Shown: positions 35,340-46,089 of the stretch, one piece after another
How positions within the stretch are numbered: position 1 is the first letter of the stretch
Layout: the number at the start of each line of letters is the position of its first letter
Assembly: GCA_019925795.1 (NCBI GenBank)
Contig: CM034312.1
Location: forward strand, 81,719,528 to 81,783,527
Direction of reading: 5' to 3'
Source: Dendrobium chrysotoxum
Taxonomy: Eukaryota > Streptophyta > Magnoliopsida > Asparagales > Orchidaceae
Length of the DNA stretch: 64,000 nt
Notes under the pieces: generated by a model
Told to the model about the DNA's origin: nothing
The model's database searches: none
Seen by the model: only the letters and a program-made list of their open reading frames with translations
Position numbers and translations under genes: made by a program

Positions 35340-36637
35340 ACATGTATAGACTCAATCATATAAGATCTTGAATCTTTAGCTACTTAACCGGCCCTTTCCA
35401 TTTTCCCTAACCTGAAACAGAGTACATAGTAGGTGTGAGCCAACATAGCTCAGTAGGTCATACTCGCCAATCTAAATTTCTAATAATTAACTCATTATGC
35501 ATATTAAATGAATTTAAGAGCAGCTGATAAAAAAACATTTTACTTGATAGAATATAGCTTGCAGATAACTGAAATAAAATAGACTTTGTACTGAAAATAA
35601 ATAAATAAATACTTCATATATAATAACAAAAAGTAATATATTTTCATCAAATTTTTATACCTCACATTAGAAACAGACCCTTATGACTCTCACATACTAG
35701 TATATCAGAAAATAGACCCTTATGATTCTCATATGCTCAGCACATTAAATATTCAAAAAATTAAGGCACTTATAACTCTCAGTATATTTAGCACATCAGA
35801 ACTTCCTCAAATCTCAAATCTCCTCATAATCACACATTTCAAGCATATAAGCATATATATTATTACAATTCAATAAATGCATTGTAAATAAATCAACTTG
35901 CAGAAATTTACCGTAAGCTAGCCTATAATTTTAACAAATGAGTAGAAATTTAGTATTTCAGAAATTCACTAGATTATCAGGGATTATTCAGAGTATAATT
36001 TTAAAGCTTTTACAGTACTACGACCTTATTTTCTGGGATCATAATTATATTCTAATTTAATAGAAATAGTACATTTTTCAATTTACCTGATAAATTTTTT
36101 TCAGAAAAATACATAAATGTCCAAAACTGTTATATCTACAATATATCGATAATTACAGGGGGAAAGTTTTGCTGGTACAATGTTGCCCTTGCTTTTACTC
36201 CACGAAATTATAAATTAAATAAAAAAAATCCCAAAAATTTTCGTATTCTTAAAAGCTGAGATAAACATAATATAACCTAACTTGATCTGGACAATTTTTT
36301 GAACTGAGCCGACAACTAAAAGTGAATTGGAGGAGAAACCAGACTCTCTCTCTCAAAACTACTGGAGGATTTTAATTAAAATGAGAAATGGTGGATTTTA
36401 ATATTTTTTTATAAAAATGCAACCTAGCACCATAGTGCTCGACCTAGCAACGCCGCAACGCTTTCTATTATGAGAGCACAACTCCGCAACGCTCGACCCT
36501 AATGACGCAGCATTAGTTATTTTTCTCCAAAAATACTGGAGAGCTCAATGCCGTAGCACCACCAACCCAACGCTACGGCACTCCCACAAAAAAAAAATTT
36601 AGATTTAAATGCATGCACACAAATCCTAGGGGTCCAC
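35340..36637. other. Probable LTR relic
   Basis: The text AGGTGTGAGCCAACATAGCTCAGTAGG near 35430 (shown in full only by position), repeats of GACCCTTATGACTCTCACAT near 35670-35720, and a GC-richer part with CGCCGCAACGC/CTACGGCAC repeats at 36420-36590 suggest a solo or broken LTR. Terminal repeats and duplications were not identified. Confidence 0.35.
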
Positions 36638-36650
36638 TTCAAAATAGTTT
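36638..36650. repeat. 13-bp target-site duplication of the SINE (left)
   Basis: TTCAAAATAGTTT, identical to 36774-36786. Confidence 0.75.
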
Positions 36651-36773
36651 TTTTTTTTTTGACATTTAGGCCAATTAAGACAGACTCACACACATATCAC
36701 ATATAAGAATCGAACCCAAGACCTCTTAGTTGATAGCCTAAGCTTCCAACCAACAGACCAAGGTGAGTTGTGT
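36651..36773 (-). mobile_element. tRNA-derived SINE
   Basis: On the minus strand a tRNA-like head carries a box-A-like GGTCTGTTGGTTGGAAG and a box B (GGGTTCGATTC) about 35 bp later. A short unrelated body and an A-run follow at the 3' end (T-run at 36651-36660 on plus). A perfect 13-bp direct duplication flanks the unit, as expected for LINE-primed insertion. It is not a functional tRNA gene because the acceptor stem cannot be formed. Confidence 0.8.
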
Positions 36774-36786
36774 TTCAAAATAGTTT
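36774..36786. repeat. 13-bp target-site duplication of the SINE (right)
   Basis: TTCAAAATAGTTT, pairing with 36638-36650. Confidence 0.75.
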
Positions 36787-37863
36787 CAAACACACATATA
36801 CATATAGAACACAAAGAAATATGCAGAAGATATGAATACATAAACTTCAGTGAATTACCCTTATTGATTCGGATCAGAACAAGTGCAACTATGTGTTACT
36901 ACAACAGGTTTTACACATGCTCTCTACTCCCCTTAAATCTATCCATGATCTAATTAAATAAATAATAATAATAATAATAATAATAACTGAAAAAATTGAT
37001 GAAATTTCAAATTTTCATTTGGATTCATACGGCGATAGTTACTGCTTCCACTAAAATCCCATCCACAGAGAGCTTCAACAGCCCACTTGAGAGTTGAGGC
37101 CAATTCGGAACACGCCTCTTCTTTCTCTCTCTTTCAATTTGCACTTTATCACAAGCGGAAGGAAGGGTAGGATCTGCCGTAAAGGAGGGTGACGTTAACA
37201 TCAACGGTCGATGGTCAAACTCCCTTTGCTTGTCGGTCAAACAAATACTTTAATATTCGTGCTTTCCCGAGGCCGGTCCCTTTTGCCTCCGCCCATCCTC
37301 TCATTAATAATAATCTCCATTATCAGTCTTTGGATAAGAATTAAGAATCCTCTCCCATTAAGCATCATATAGATCAAAATAAAAGTTTAATACATCAAAT
37401 TTTATTTTTAAATTAATATAATATGTCATTTAATTTTATATTATAATTATTTTAAATTAAATTAAATTAATATTACATTTATTCTAATTAAATTTTAATT
37501 AGAATATTATGACATAAATTGTTCTCATCAATAATAATAATCCTAAACTTTTTATCTCATTATAATAAATTTATTAGAATATTATGATACAAAAAAGTTT
37601 TTTAGAAATTATAATAATTTTAATATATAGCATTTCTAAAAAATTAAAAATATAGATTTTGTACAATTTAAAATAATAATAATTAAAGGTCTCTCAATTA
37701 AAGTTCATGGCATCATTGTAAATATTAAAAAAATAAAGGTCAATTAAGCCACCAATCTCAGTTAAATACCCACCCACCCATCTCTCCCTTCTTTAGCCTC
37801 CACTTCAAAACTGTAGCCTCTCAAAAGAAGCAACAGAGCATACTTATTAAGCAGAGAAGCTCA
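36787..37863. other. 5' flank of the MGNC-type gene
   Basis: (AAT)n at 36963-36987, then a non-AT island at 37080-37310 containing two GGTCAAAC sites at about 37210 and 37236 (minus strand TTGACC, the W-box core) and a TGACGTTAAC site near 37190. A 71-codon minus-strand ORF (37025-37240) is unrecognised. From 37320 to 37740 the sequence is AT-rich. The role of the sites is inference. Confidence 0.35.
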
Positions 37864-38178
37864 ATGGGAAACTGCTTAGTTATTCAGGAGAAGCAGAAAG
37901 CCATCGACCAATCACCACTCGCCACACAACTCAATCCGGCGGCCGGAGCACAAGAAAGAAAGAATATTCCAATCGCCGGCGGTGGCGGCGCCATCGTAAG
38001 GATAAAGCTTGTGATAAGTAAGCAGGAGCTGAAGGAGATGATAAGGAATGGGAACTTCTCTATTGGTGGCTTAATCTCTGGCCTTTCAGCAGAGGAAAGC
38101 AGAGATTTTGAGGGGGAATTAAGAAGCTTAGGGTGGAGTCCTGCTTTGGAGAGTATACCAGAAGGGAATGATCTATGA
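37864..38178 (+). CDS. Small MGNC-type plant protein, probable N-myristoylated
   Basis: A single-exon 104-aa ORF in a locally GC-richer island. It begins MGNCLVIQEK: Gly2 fits N-myristoylation and Cys4 could be palmitoylated, so membrane attachment is likely. A low-complexity linker (residues 15-42, with GGGG) leads to a conserved-looking segment, VRIKLVISKQELKEMIRNG (about 45-63), and the C-terminus ends W-S-P-A-L-E-S-I-P-E. Short plant proteins with an MGNC start, a (V/I)K(V/L)..S(K)QEL(K) core and a W.P.L.SIPE tail are known but mostly uncharacterised. The start is the first ATG, and a TGA closes the frame. Function is unknown to me. Confidence 0.75.
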   Translation: MGNCLVIQEKQKAIDQSPLATQLNPAAGAQERKNIPIAGGGGAIVRIKLVISKQELKEMIRNGNFSIGGLISGLSAEESRDFEGELRSLGWSPALESIPEGNDL

Positions 38179-38430
38179 TAATGGAGAGATTATTGGAAAA
38201 AAAATTATGTAAGGATATGTTTATGTTTATTTTAAGATTAGTGTAATATAATAATTATTTATGGGAGATTTACGTGCATAACATAAAATTTTCATATATT
38301 TATATATATAATATTTAAATTTTATATTTACATATATACCACTTAAGAGTTTAAATCACATCAAAAATTAAATTAATATTAATAATATTTTTGATGTGAT
38401 CAATGATTTAAGTGTTATATAAGTAAATAA

Positions 38431-38434
<4 letters not shown>
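38179..38434. other. 3' flank of the MGNC-type gene
   Basis: Probable 3' UTR followed by AT-rich spacer; no separate feature. Confidence 0.35.

Positions 38435-38479
<45 letters not shown>
38435..38479. repeat. (TA)n microsatellite
   Basis: About 22 TA units in a row. Confidence 0.95.
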
Positions 38480-38482
<3 letters not shown>

Positions 38483-38808
38483 CGTTATTTATGTATTACA
38501 CTTATTTTGAAATAAATATTAAAATATATGCTGACCTAAATTTTCTCCAAAATTATTGGGTGTCTCATAACATAGAAAAATTGTTATGTGCTCTCACAAA
38601 TTGGATAGGCTATTTGTCGAATTTGTGAGAGCATTGAATTAAATTTTGTTTGAATGTGACACTTATCTTATATTTTCTTAAAGCAAAGAAGTCTTTTGTG
38701 TATGTTTTCCTTGTTTTTTAACAATGAAAAAAATAGTCATGAATGTAGTTATGTAAATATAAAGTTGGTTTTTGAAGTTTGGCAAAAGACAAAAGTATAT
38801 ATGAAAAC

Positions 38809-38943
38809 TAAGGCTTCATTTGGAAGAACTTTTTTATTGCTTTATGAAGCAGTTTCTTAGCACAAAATTTTTTTAAAATTAAAATTTTTTTACTAAAAAT
38901 TTACTTCATAAACAATAAGAAAGCTATCCCAAACGAAACTTAA
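38809..38943. mobile_element. Tourist-like MITE
   Basis: TAA borders; GGCTTCATTTGGAAGAAC and CTATCCCAAACGAAACT form the inverted ends. Confidence 0.65.
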
Positions 38944-39424
38944 TAGTGAAAATGTGGTGAGTTTTATTATTGCAGGCCCAGCATAGCTAATTCCACTATG
39001 ACCACTATGAAGGAAAAGTAGTCAAACATCTAAGCCATTGATAACTACTCGCTACGGTTATGCAGAGCTTTTGTGACCGTTGATCTGGTTGCAAAATAGG
39101 TCATTAAAGACATCATCACAAGCAAGTTAAATGAACTGTAAGAAGAAGGCCACAAATTTTGAATTTTGAGTCTTGTAGACTGATCAATATCACAAGAAAA
39201 AAGCTTTGTTCAAATGCATATTACTATTTAAAAACAAAAAATTAACTTATGGAAAGATACTACAACTACTTGAGATCGCAGGTTAATGTAATAGTAAGTA
39301 GTTTCCTTCTTATGATCCTTCCAAAAAGTTCAGTCCTTCTAGTGGCGTGCTTTAGGTCAATCTTTTGCAATACATAAGAGAATAATTATTAAAATAAGAT
39401 ATTTATTTAAATTTTTTTTTAGAT
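38944..39424. other. Spacer without recognised feature
   Basis: Mixed-composition sequence; no ORF or repeat is seen. Confidence 0.3.
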
Positions 39425-39549
39425 TTAGACTTCGTTTGAGACAGCTTTCTTCTTGTTTTCCAAAGCAGCTTTCTAATACCAAATTTTTTAGTTCAAGAAA
39501 TTTTTTTATTATAAAAATGTTTTAAAAAGTCATCCCAAACGAAACTTTA
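39425..39549. mobile_element. Tourist-like MITE
   Basis: Inverted ends GACTTCGTTTGAGACAGC and TCATCCCAAACGAAACT. Confidence 0.65.
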
Positions 39550-39657
39550 ATCTGATGCATAATTAAATTACTATAATATTACAACAAGAAGTTCAAGTGT
39601 AGCAAAGATAATAGAGTCTCTTGAATGCTTTGTGATAGCCCCTCCTTTGAGAGTATC

Positions 39658-39783
39658 TAAGGTTTCGTTTGGTACGGCTTTCTTGTTGCTTTTTAAAACA
39701 GCTTTTTAGTACAAAAATTAAAAATTTTGTAATAAAAAGCTGCTTCAAGAAGCAGTAAGAAAGTCGTCCCAAACGAAACCTAA
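39658..39783. mobile_element. Tourist-like MITE, best-preserved copy
   Basis: TAA duplications at 39658-39660 and 39781-39783 flank GGTTTCGTTTGGTACGGC and its partner GTCGTCCCAAACGAAACC. The arms extend inward (TTGCTTTTTAAAACAGC with GCTGCTTCAAGAAGCAG). Confidence 0.85.
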
Positions 39784-40681
39784 GGTCTACTATCAATCCT
39801 CCTCACCAGCCCAATATAGGATGAATTCATGCATCCCACAAAACATCATGCATCAACAAAAGCATACAAGCCTTGTTGTTGTTGTTGCCAATTCAACCTA
39901 TTTTGGCCTTTTTTTTATGGCATTATAGTGAAGCCACAATGAGGGTCTAGACCAAATTCCTAGCAATAATCTACTCCAAAGTATCTCTTACTATGATAAG
40001 CTCCTCTGTTGCCAAGGAGAAATTACCTTGACATAATGTGAAAAACACTCAGAATGATATTTGGATTTGGATGGATGAAAACTAACCAATTAATCTTTAA
40101 AACAAAAATGAATGGAAGTATGGAGCATTCAACCCATTCCCATTAAACATATGGTAATAGGTTTTTCTTCCTTTTTTACTAATAAGTAATGTTTCTACAT
40201 GCTTCATCTCTGTCTTCCTATTGGACCACAATCCTCACATATAACACGTAATGGACAGCTTAAAACACGACCAACTTTATTCTAAGCAAAAGGAGTACGA
40301 TAAGGCCAATAAACACCCCAACGCAGAACATAAACTGCAACATAGTCAGGACACCCTGTAACACCATAGCTATTTAATTAGTTTTATGAAGCAACTTCAC
40401 TAGGCCTTCAAATAACCAGCTCAATCAGCTTTGGCTATTTGATTTATTTTTCCCTTTTTTAACACAATTCATCATGTCAATACGAATCACGCCATAGTAC
40501 TACAAGGAAACTGGGAAAGTTTATTCTAGTTTTTCTAATTGATCACATCTTGCCAACGTTGGTTGAGTTTTTGTTATTTCTTTCCTATGCTTTGCTAATT
40601 AATCATTGATGTATATTTCAATGAATCTACTCATACTATAAGTCTCTAATTCTAACTTTCCCTTGATATAAAACTTAATAA
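39784..40681. other. Spacer without recognised gene
   Basis: No coding frame or clear repeat. (TTG)n-like text at 39872 is short. Confidence 0.3.
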
Positions 40682-40875
40682 TAAAGACTTCGTTTGGAAC
40701 AGCTTTCTTATTATTATTTTTTTCAGATCACAATCATAATTTTTGTTTGGCCATTGCACTTTTATTAATTTCAAGAAATTTTTGTGCTAGGAAACTTCTT
40801 TCACAACAGTTTTTCAAAAAGTTATTTTCTTAACAGTAACTTTACAACCATCTTTATAACCCAAACGAACTCAAA
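40682..40875. mobile_element. Diverged Tourist-like MITE
   Basis: Begins AGACTTCGTTTGGAACAGC after TAA; the right end CCCAAACGAACTC is weaker. The centre is enlarged and unlike other copies. Confidence 0.45.
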
Positions 40876-41623
40876 GTAGTCCTTTTTCAATGTATTTCAT
40901 GTTGTGTCATGTTCTGAAAAGAGCAATAAACTTTAAACTTGCGGTCAGTGCAAGTTGGAGACAAGCCTGCTTACTAACGTTGTCATTGTCAAGCCCATTC
41001 ATTTGCACTGGTGCAAGTAACCAAATATTTTAAAATTAGCACTTCCTTCTAAGCCAAGTAACTTTGAAAAATAATATTATGGGTAGCTTAAGTATCTTAT
41101 CAAGAAGATGTGCGCACACTGAATGCTATGAAAAACTATGAGACAAAAATCAACCTTCTCAGCATGTTTTTTTTTTAAAAGCCAGCCTTCTCGGCATTAT
41201 TGTTCTAGCTACATGCTAAGAGTATACTGGGGACTGGGGATGCATTTTGTATAGCTCTCAAGCAAAACCAATACTAGCTTCGATTAGTTGAATACATTTG
41301 AATACGGAACCAATAAACTAACTAAATAACAATCCACATCAAAATCATACTGAAGAAGAACATCACGACATCAAAAAGGTTTAAGCCCGCACTTTCCCCC
41401 TCATCTCAAGTTCTAGTTTTCCATGCAGAGAAACTAGAAAGGATAAAAACATGCAAGAAGATAGTAAATAGATGGAAGCAGACTAACGATAATAAAAGTT
41501 TCAATCATTTAATATCCATTATCACACCTCAAAACATTCAAAAAGAGCATACGAGAAAAAGTAGTAGTTCCATTTAATGATTTAGCTATTTTTAGAACCT
41601 TAAACCTCACCCTCACAAAGACT
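40876..41623. other. Spacer left of the copia element
   Basis: No gene recognised. The minus-strand ORF 41509-41745 spans the flank/LTR junction and is not a gene. Confidence 0.3.
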
Positions 41624-41628
41624 GTAAA
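41624..41628. repeat. Target-site duplication GTAAA (left)
   Basis: Identical to 46085-46089. Confidence 0.85.
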
Positions 41629-41810
41629 TGAAGAAGCAAACAGGAAGGTAATACCGAAGAGAATGAAACAAGAGATTGTATTACTTATCTTATTACAGAA
41701 GCCTAGTATGAGTATATATAGAGCTGTACAGGTAAGACTATCCAATACAAAACAACCACGTCATCTAACATAACAGCTAGGTAAATATATACATGTATGT
41801 AGTACTTATA
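41629..41810 (-). repeat. 3' LTR of the copia element
   Basis: 182 bp; it contains a TATA run (TATATATAG near 41714) oriented for minus-strand transcription. The pol stop codon lies a few bases inside it. Confidence 0.9.
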
Positions 41811-44800
41811 CGCCCCTGCAAACTAATGGGTCTTGAGTGACCGTTAGTTTGTGTCTTAAATGATGAAAACGTGGTGTAGATAAGGCTTTGGTGAAGATGT
41901 CTGCTACTTGATCTGTAGTAGAGAGCGGCATAATATGAATATTTTTGCTTTGGATGTGATCCCTGATGAATTTCTGATCAATTTCAATATGTTTTGTGCG
42001 GGCGTGGAATACAGGATTGTTGGCCAAGGCTATAGCAGACATGTTGTCACAGTACATATCAGTAGGATGATTTTGTGGAATGCCAAAGTCTTGAAGAAGA
42101 CGCTGAGCCAAAGAACATCAGCCGTGAGCGCAGCTAATGCACGATATTCGGATTCAGTTGATGAGCGAGCAACAGTATGTTGCTTTTTGACTATCCATGA
42201 AATGAGGGTATCGCCAAGGAACGAGCAGTAACCTGATGTGGATTTTCTGGAAATTGGATCCCCCGCCCAATCAGCATCTGAGAAGGAAGTAAGAAGAAGA
42301 TTAGATTTGGAAATAGGTAGACCATAATCAAGCGTACCTTTGATGTATCGAAGTAGACGTTTTAGGAGGTACGTGTGCTGAGGAAGCGGTTGGTGCATAT
42401 GTTGAGATAATTGGTTGACAGTGTATGCTATGTCAGGGCGAGTAATCGTGAGATACTGTAAAGATCCCGTAATTTTCCTGTAGAGTGAGGCGTCGGACAG
42501 CACAGAGTCAACTGGGAAGGTGGCTGGGAGCTTCATTCAGTTAGGATTAGATAGTGGTTTGCACTGAGTGAGTTGCGTGAGCTGAAGTAGATTGTAAGCA
42601 TAGGATTTCTGAGACAGAAAGTATTGGCTGTCCGAGTGACTGATTCGGATCCCCAGAAAGTCATGTGCTGGTCCTAGATGTTTCATATCAAATGCAGTAT
42701 TGAGTTTGGATATAACAGAGTTGATTGCTGTTTGATCGTTTCCGGTAATTAGTATGTCGTCCACATACATGAGCAGGTATATGTGAATATTCGATTGTTG
42801 AAAGAGGAGGAGAGATGGATCCGCATTACTGTGAGCAAAGCCTAGGGAAACAAGTTGAGACATGAAGGTATTGTACCACTGTCTTGGTGCTTGCTTAAGG
42901 CCGTAGATGGCTTTGTGAAGACAGCACACATAATCCGGATGCTGGGCATCTTCAAATCCTTTAGGTTGTGTCATGTACACCGTCTCAGATAAGTTGCCGT
43001 GAAGAAATGCATTGGCAACATCTAGTTGATGGACGGGCCAGCCATGATGAAGAGCAGGTGTGAGGAGTATTCGTATGGTGGGAAGCTTGGCCACTGGACT
43101 GAACGTTTCTGTGTAATCGACGCCGTATTCCTGATGATTTCCTTGAGCCACCAACCGGGCTTTATGTTTGGCAATCGAACCGTCAGCATGAAGCTTAAGT
43201 CTGTACGTCCATTTACATCCAATGATTGAGGCATCCGTGGGAGGTCTAACAAGAGTCCATGTACCTTGTTTTTGGAGAGCAAAAAATTCTAGAGCCATTG
43301 CGTGACGTCAGTCAGAGTGTTTATTGGCTTCGTGGAAAGAAGTTGGTGCTGCATGTAAAATCGAGTTAGTATGAAATAAGTTGAGACGAACCCGCGGTTT
43401 GAGTGATCCAGTTTGTGTCCGAGTAACCATGGGATGATGAGGTAACTGGGAATGCGTAGACTGAGAAGAAGAGTAGCTTTGAGAGTCAGGGAGCTGATGG
43501 GTGCATTGACCAGATTGAGAGGTAAGAGTTGCAGGTAGAGATTGCCCGGCAGAGGAAATGGGATGGGACGGGGTAGACTTGGAAATGGACTGAACAGAGG
43601 AAGGAGTGAGTAGAAAATGAGAGATGTCAGTATTGGAATTGCTTGAATGAGAGACTTGATTGGCAAATGGGAAAATGTGCTCATCAAACGTAGTGTGTCT
43701 GGAAATAAAAATTTTGTTAGTAGTCGGATCTAAGCACTTGTAACCTTTGTGAGCATCAGAATATCCTAAAAATACACAAGGTTTTCCTTTAGGTTGAAAT
43801 TTATGGTGAGTGTGAGGTGGAAGTAGAGGATAGCACGCACAACCGAAGGTGCGAAGGTGGTTGTATTCCAGTTTAGCGTGATGTAATAATTCAAAAGGAG
43901 ATAAATTGCCAATGACAGGAGATGGCATCCTATTGATTAAATAGACAGAGGTTAACACAGTTTCAGGCCAGTGAGAGTAGGGAACGGATGCTGCGAGGAA
44001 CAAAGTGCGAGTTGTTTCTATGATGTGCCGATGTTTCCTTTCAGCAACACCATTTTGTTCAGGGGTATACGGACAAGAGAGTTGATGTTGGATGCCATTT
44101 TGCATTAGAAATTGTTGCAAACTATGATTGACAAATTCTGTGCCGCCATCAGTTCTTAGAATTTTAATAGGTTTGGACGTATATTTCTTGATATGAGATT
44201 TAAAAGCAATAAAAATGTTAGGAACTTCAGATTTGTGTTTCATGGGAAATAACCATGTAAAGCGAGAACAGTCGTCAACAAAGATTACATAATAGCGAAA
44301 CCCTTGAATAGAAGCAACAGGAGCAGGGCCCCAAACATCCGAATGAATAAGAGAAAGAAGAGCATTTTGACGATTTACAGAAGTATCAAAAAGAAGTTTC
44401 TGACCTTTTGACTGTTTACAAGAAACACATTCAGACGACTGTATAAGTATTCTAAGATGCGGATTACATTTCGAAATAGTATGAAGAGTGCGTTCATGAG
44501 GATGGCCAAGCCTAAGATGCCACGGACAGAGCTTGGAGGAGGTAGCAGAGAGAGCTTGTTTTGGAGCTGAAGAGGGATTAGGTGGAATCGGGTAGAGTCC
44601 TTTGATACATGGGCCTTGAAGAAGGACCTGCTTCGTCTTCTGATCCTTGCATACAAAACCAGAAGGAGTAAAGGTAATAGAAATATCATTGTCAGTAGTT
44701 AATTTAGAAATAGATAGCAAATTATAATGAAGGGCAGGCGTGTGAAAACTTTGAGAGAGTAGTAGCTTACGGGTTGGGGTTGGCAGTAAGCCAGCCCCTG

Positions 44801-45881
44801 TATGAGCAATATTTACCGACCGACCATCTCCAACGGTAATGCTCTCGTTACCTTGATATGAGTTCGAGAGAGACATGTTGTCTAGGGAGTTCGTAAGATG
44901 CGATGTCGCGCCCGAGTCAAGAAACCAAGCGTTGTAGGAGTTGTCGGAGGTGGCCGCAAGAGCTTTGGCGGAGTTGTTTGGTGATGGTGGAACATACTGA
45001 GGATCAAGTCTATGCCAGCAGGATGGAGCCGAATGCCCTTTCTTGAGACAGATCTGACAGTGAACCAGAGAGGCATTAGAAGACCTCGTAGAGTTTGATG
45101 TAGCCGAAACCTTTCTTCCACGATAACGATTGCCTCGACTACGGGAGGCATAGAGTGCCATAGTGGAGTCGGTAGATGCAGAATGGCGCAAGGCATCCGA
45201 GGCAAGATTAATTTCTTCGCTTAGAAGGAGAGGATATAATTGATCAAGACTAAGAGGTTGAAGCATCGTGCGAATAGTAGTCTTGAAAGATTGATATGGA
45301 CTGGGTAGACCATTTAGGATATACAGGATTATGTCTTCAGTATCTACAGTTGAGCCTGCAGCGGCAATTTGGTCGACCAGCATTTTAATCTCAGCAAGAT
45401 ATTGGGTCATGGTAAGATTCTTAAGGGAGATGTTGTGAAGAACGTTTTTGAGCTAGATGACCTTAGATCGATTAGAAGATTGGAATCTGGTAGAAAGGGA
45501 ATTCCAGATGGCGGCAGTTGATTCAAGATTAACGACATACGGTAAGATAGATGGTGATATGGTAGAACATAAGGCAGCAGCAAGAACTTGATCGGTTAAA
45601 AGCGTTGGAGCGAAAGAGCGATTAGGGATTGTGGAGCCATCAGTTTGAGAAAGAGTGCGAAGAGGATGAGAGTAGGAGGAATCAAGAAACTTATGAAAAC
45701 CGTGAGCACGAAAAATTTTTAGAATCTGAGACTGCCAGATGGAGTAGTTGTCCGGCGCTAGTTGAATCGGAGCGAGATTCTTGATGTCCGATACAACGAA
45801 CTTCAGGTTAGAGGAAATCGGAAGATCTTCTTGATTTTCCATGTCAGTGGTCTCACTGTGCTGAGACATCAGGCTCGCCAT
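41806..45881 (-). pseudogene. Copia gag-pol polyprotein pseudogene
   Basis: The frame starts at ATG 45881, ten bases after the PBS. Gag (UBN2-like, with NYSIWQSQILKIFRAHG) runs to a CCHC knuckle, CQICLKKGHSAPSC, at 45059-45018. Protease DSG (WFLDSGATS) lies near 44918, then GAG-pre-integrase with a HLRLGH...CVSC zinc motif, and integrase with HSDVWGP, LRTDGGTEF and NGVAERKHR carrying the DDE triad. Reverse transcriptase shows HQLDVANAFLHG and YVDD (42767-42756), and RNase H shows SFSDADWAGD and the SSTESEYRAL segment. Lesions: TAG at 45453-45455, TGA at 43308-43310, TGA at 42537-42539, and a frameshift near 42119 in the RNase H part, consistent with a small deletion in a GCTC repeat. The final stop is TAA at 41806-41808. 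Confidence 0.93.
41811..41822 (-). promoter_or_regulatory. Polypurine tract of the copia element
   Basis: The minus strand reads TTTGCAGGGGCG immediately before the 3' LTR. It is short and interrupted but in the right place. Confidence 0.5.
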
Positions 45882-45890
45882 GATCGGCCC

Positions 45891-45902
45891 GCTCTGATAC
45901 CA
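45891..45902 (-). promoter_or_regulatory. Primer-binding site for initiator tRNA-Met
   Basis: Directly inside the 5' LTR the minus strand reads TGGTATCAGAGC, the standard complement to the 3' end of plant tRNA-iMet used by copia elements. Confidence 0.92.
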
Positions 45903-46084
45903 TGAAGAAGCAAACAGGAAGGTAATACCGAAGAGAATGAAACAAGAGATTGTATTACTTATCTTATTACAGAAGCCTAGTATGAGTATATATAGAGCTG
46001 TACAGGTAAGACTATCCAATACAAAACAGCCACGTCATCTAACAGAACAGCTAGGTAAATATATACATGTATGTAGTACTTATA
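45903..46084 (-). repeat. 5' LTR of the copia element
   Basis: 182 bp, identical to the 3' LTR except for one transition and one transversion (AACAGCCACG against AACAACCACG; TAACAGAAC against TAACATAAC). A TATA run near 45988 would drive transcription. Confidence 0.9.
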
Positions 46085-46089
46085 GTAAA
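46085..46089. repeat. Target-site duplication GTAAA (right)
   Basis: Pairs with 41624-41628. Confidence 0.85.

Larger units (their letters stand above)
41629..46084 (-). mobile_element. Young Ty1/copia LTR retrotransposon (4456 bp)
   Basis: Two 182-bp LTRs (41629-41810 and 45903-46084) differ at two positions by eye, and a perfect 5-bp duplication, GTAAA, flanks the element. On the minus strand the order is LTR, initiator-tRNA-Met PBS, gag, protease, integrase, reverse transcriptase, RNase H, polypurine tract, LTR. Integrase before reverse transcriptase defines the copia superfamily. LTR ends in the coding direction are TA...CA (TATAAG...CTTCA) in both copies, not the canonical TG...CA. Gag-pol is broken by three stops and one frameshift, so this copy is not autonomous now, but it is complete in structure. 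Confidence 0.95.

Noticed and set aside
36700..36770. tRNA gene on the minus strand
   Set aside because: A and B boxes are present but no acceptor stem forms; the unit has SINE tail and duplications.
42537..45410. Integrated viral (pararetrovirus) sequence
   Set aside because: Domain order, PBS and LTRs identify a Ty1/copia retrotransposon; no viral coat or movement motif was seen anywhere in the window.
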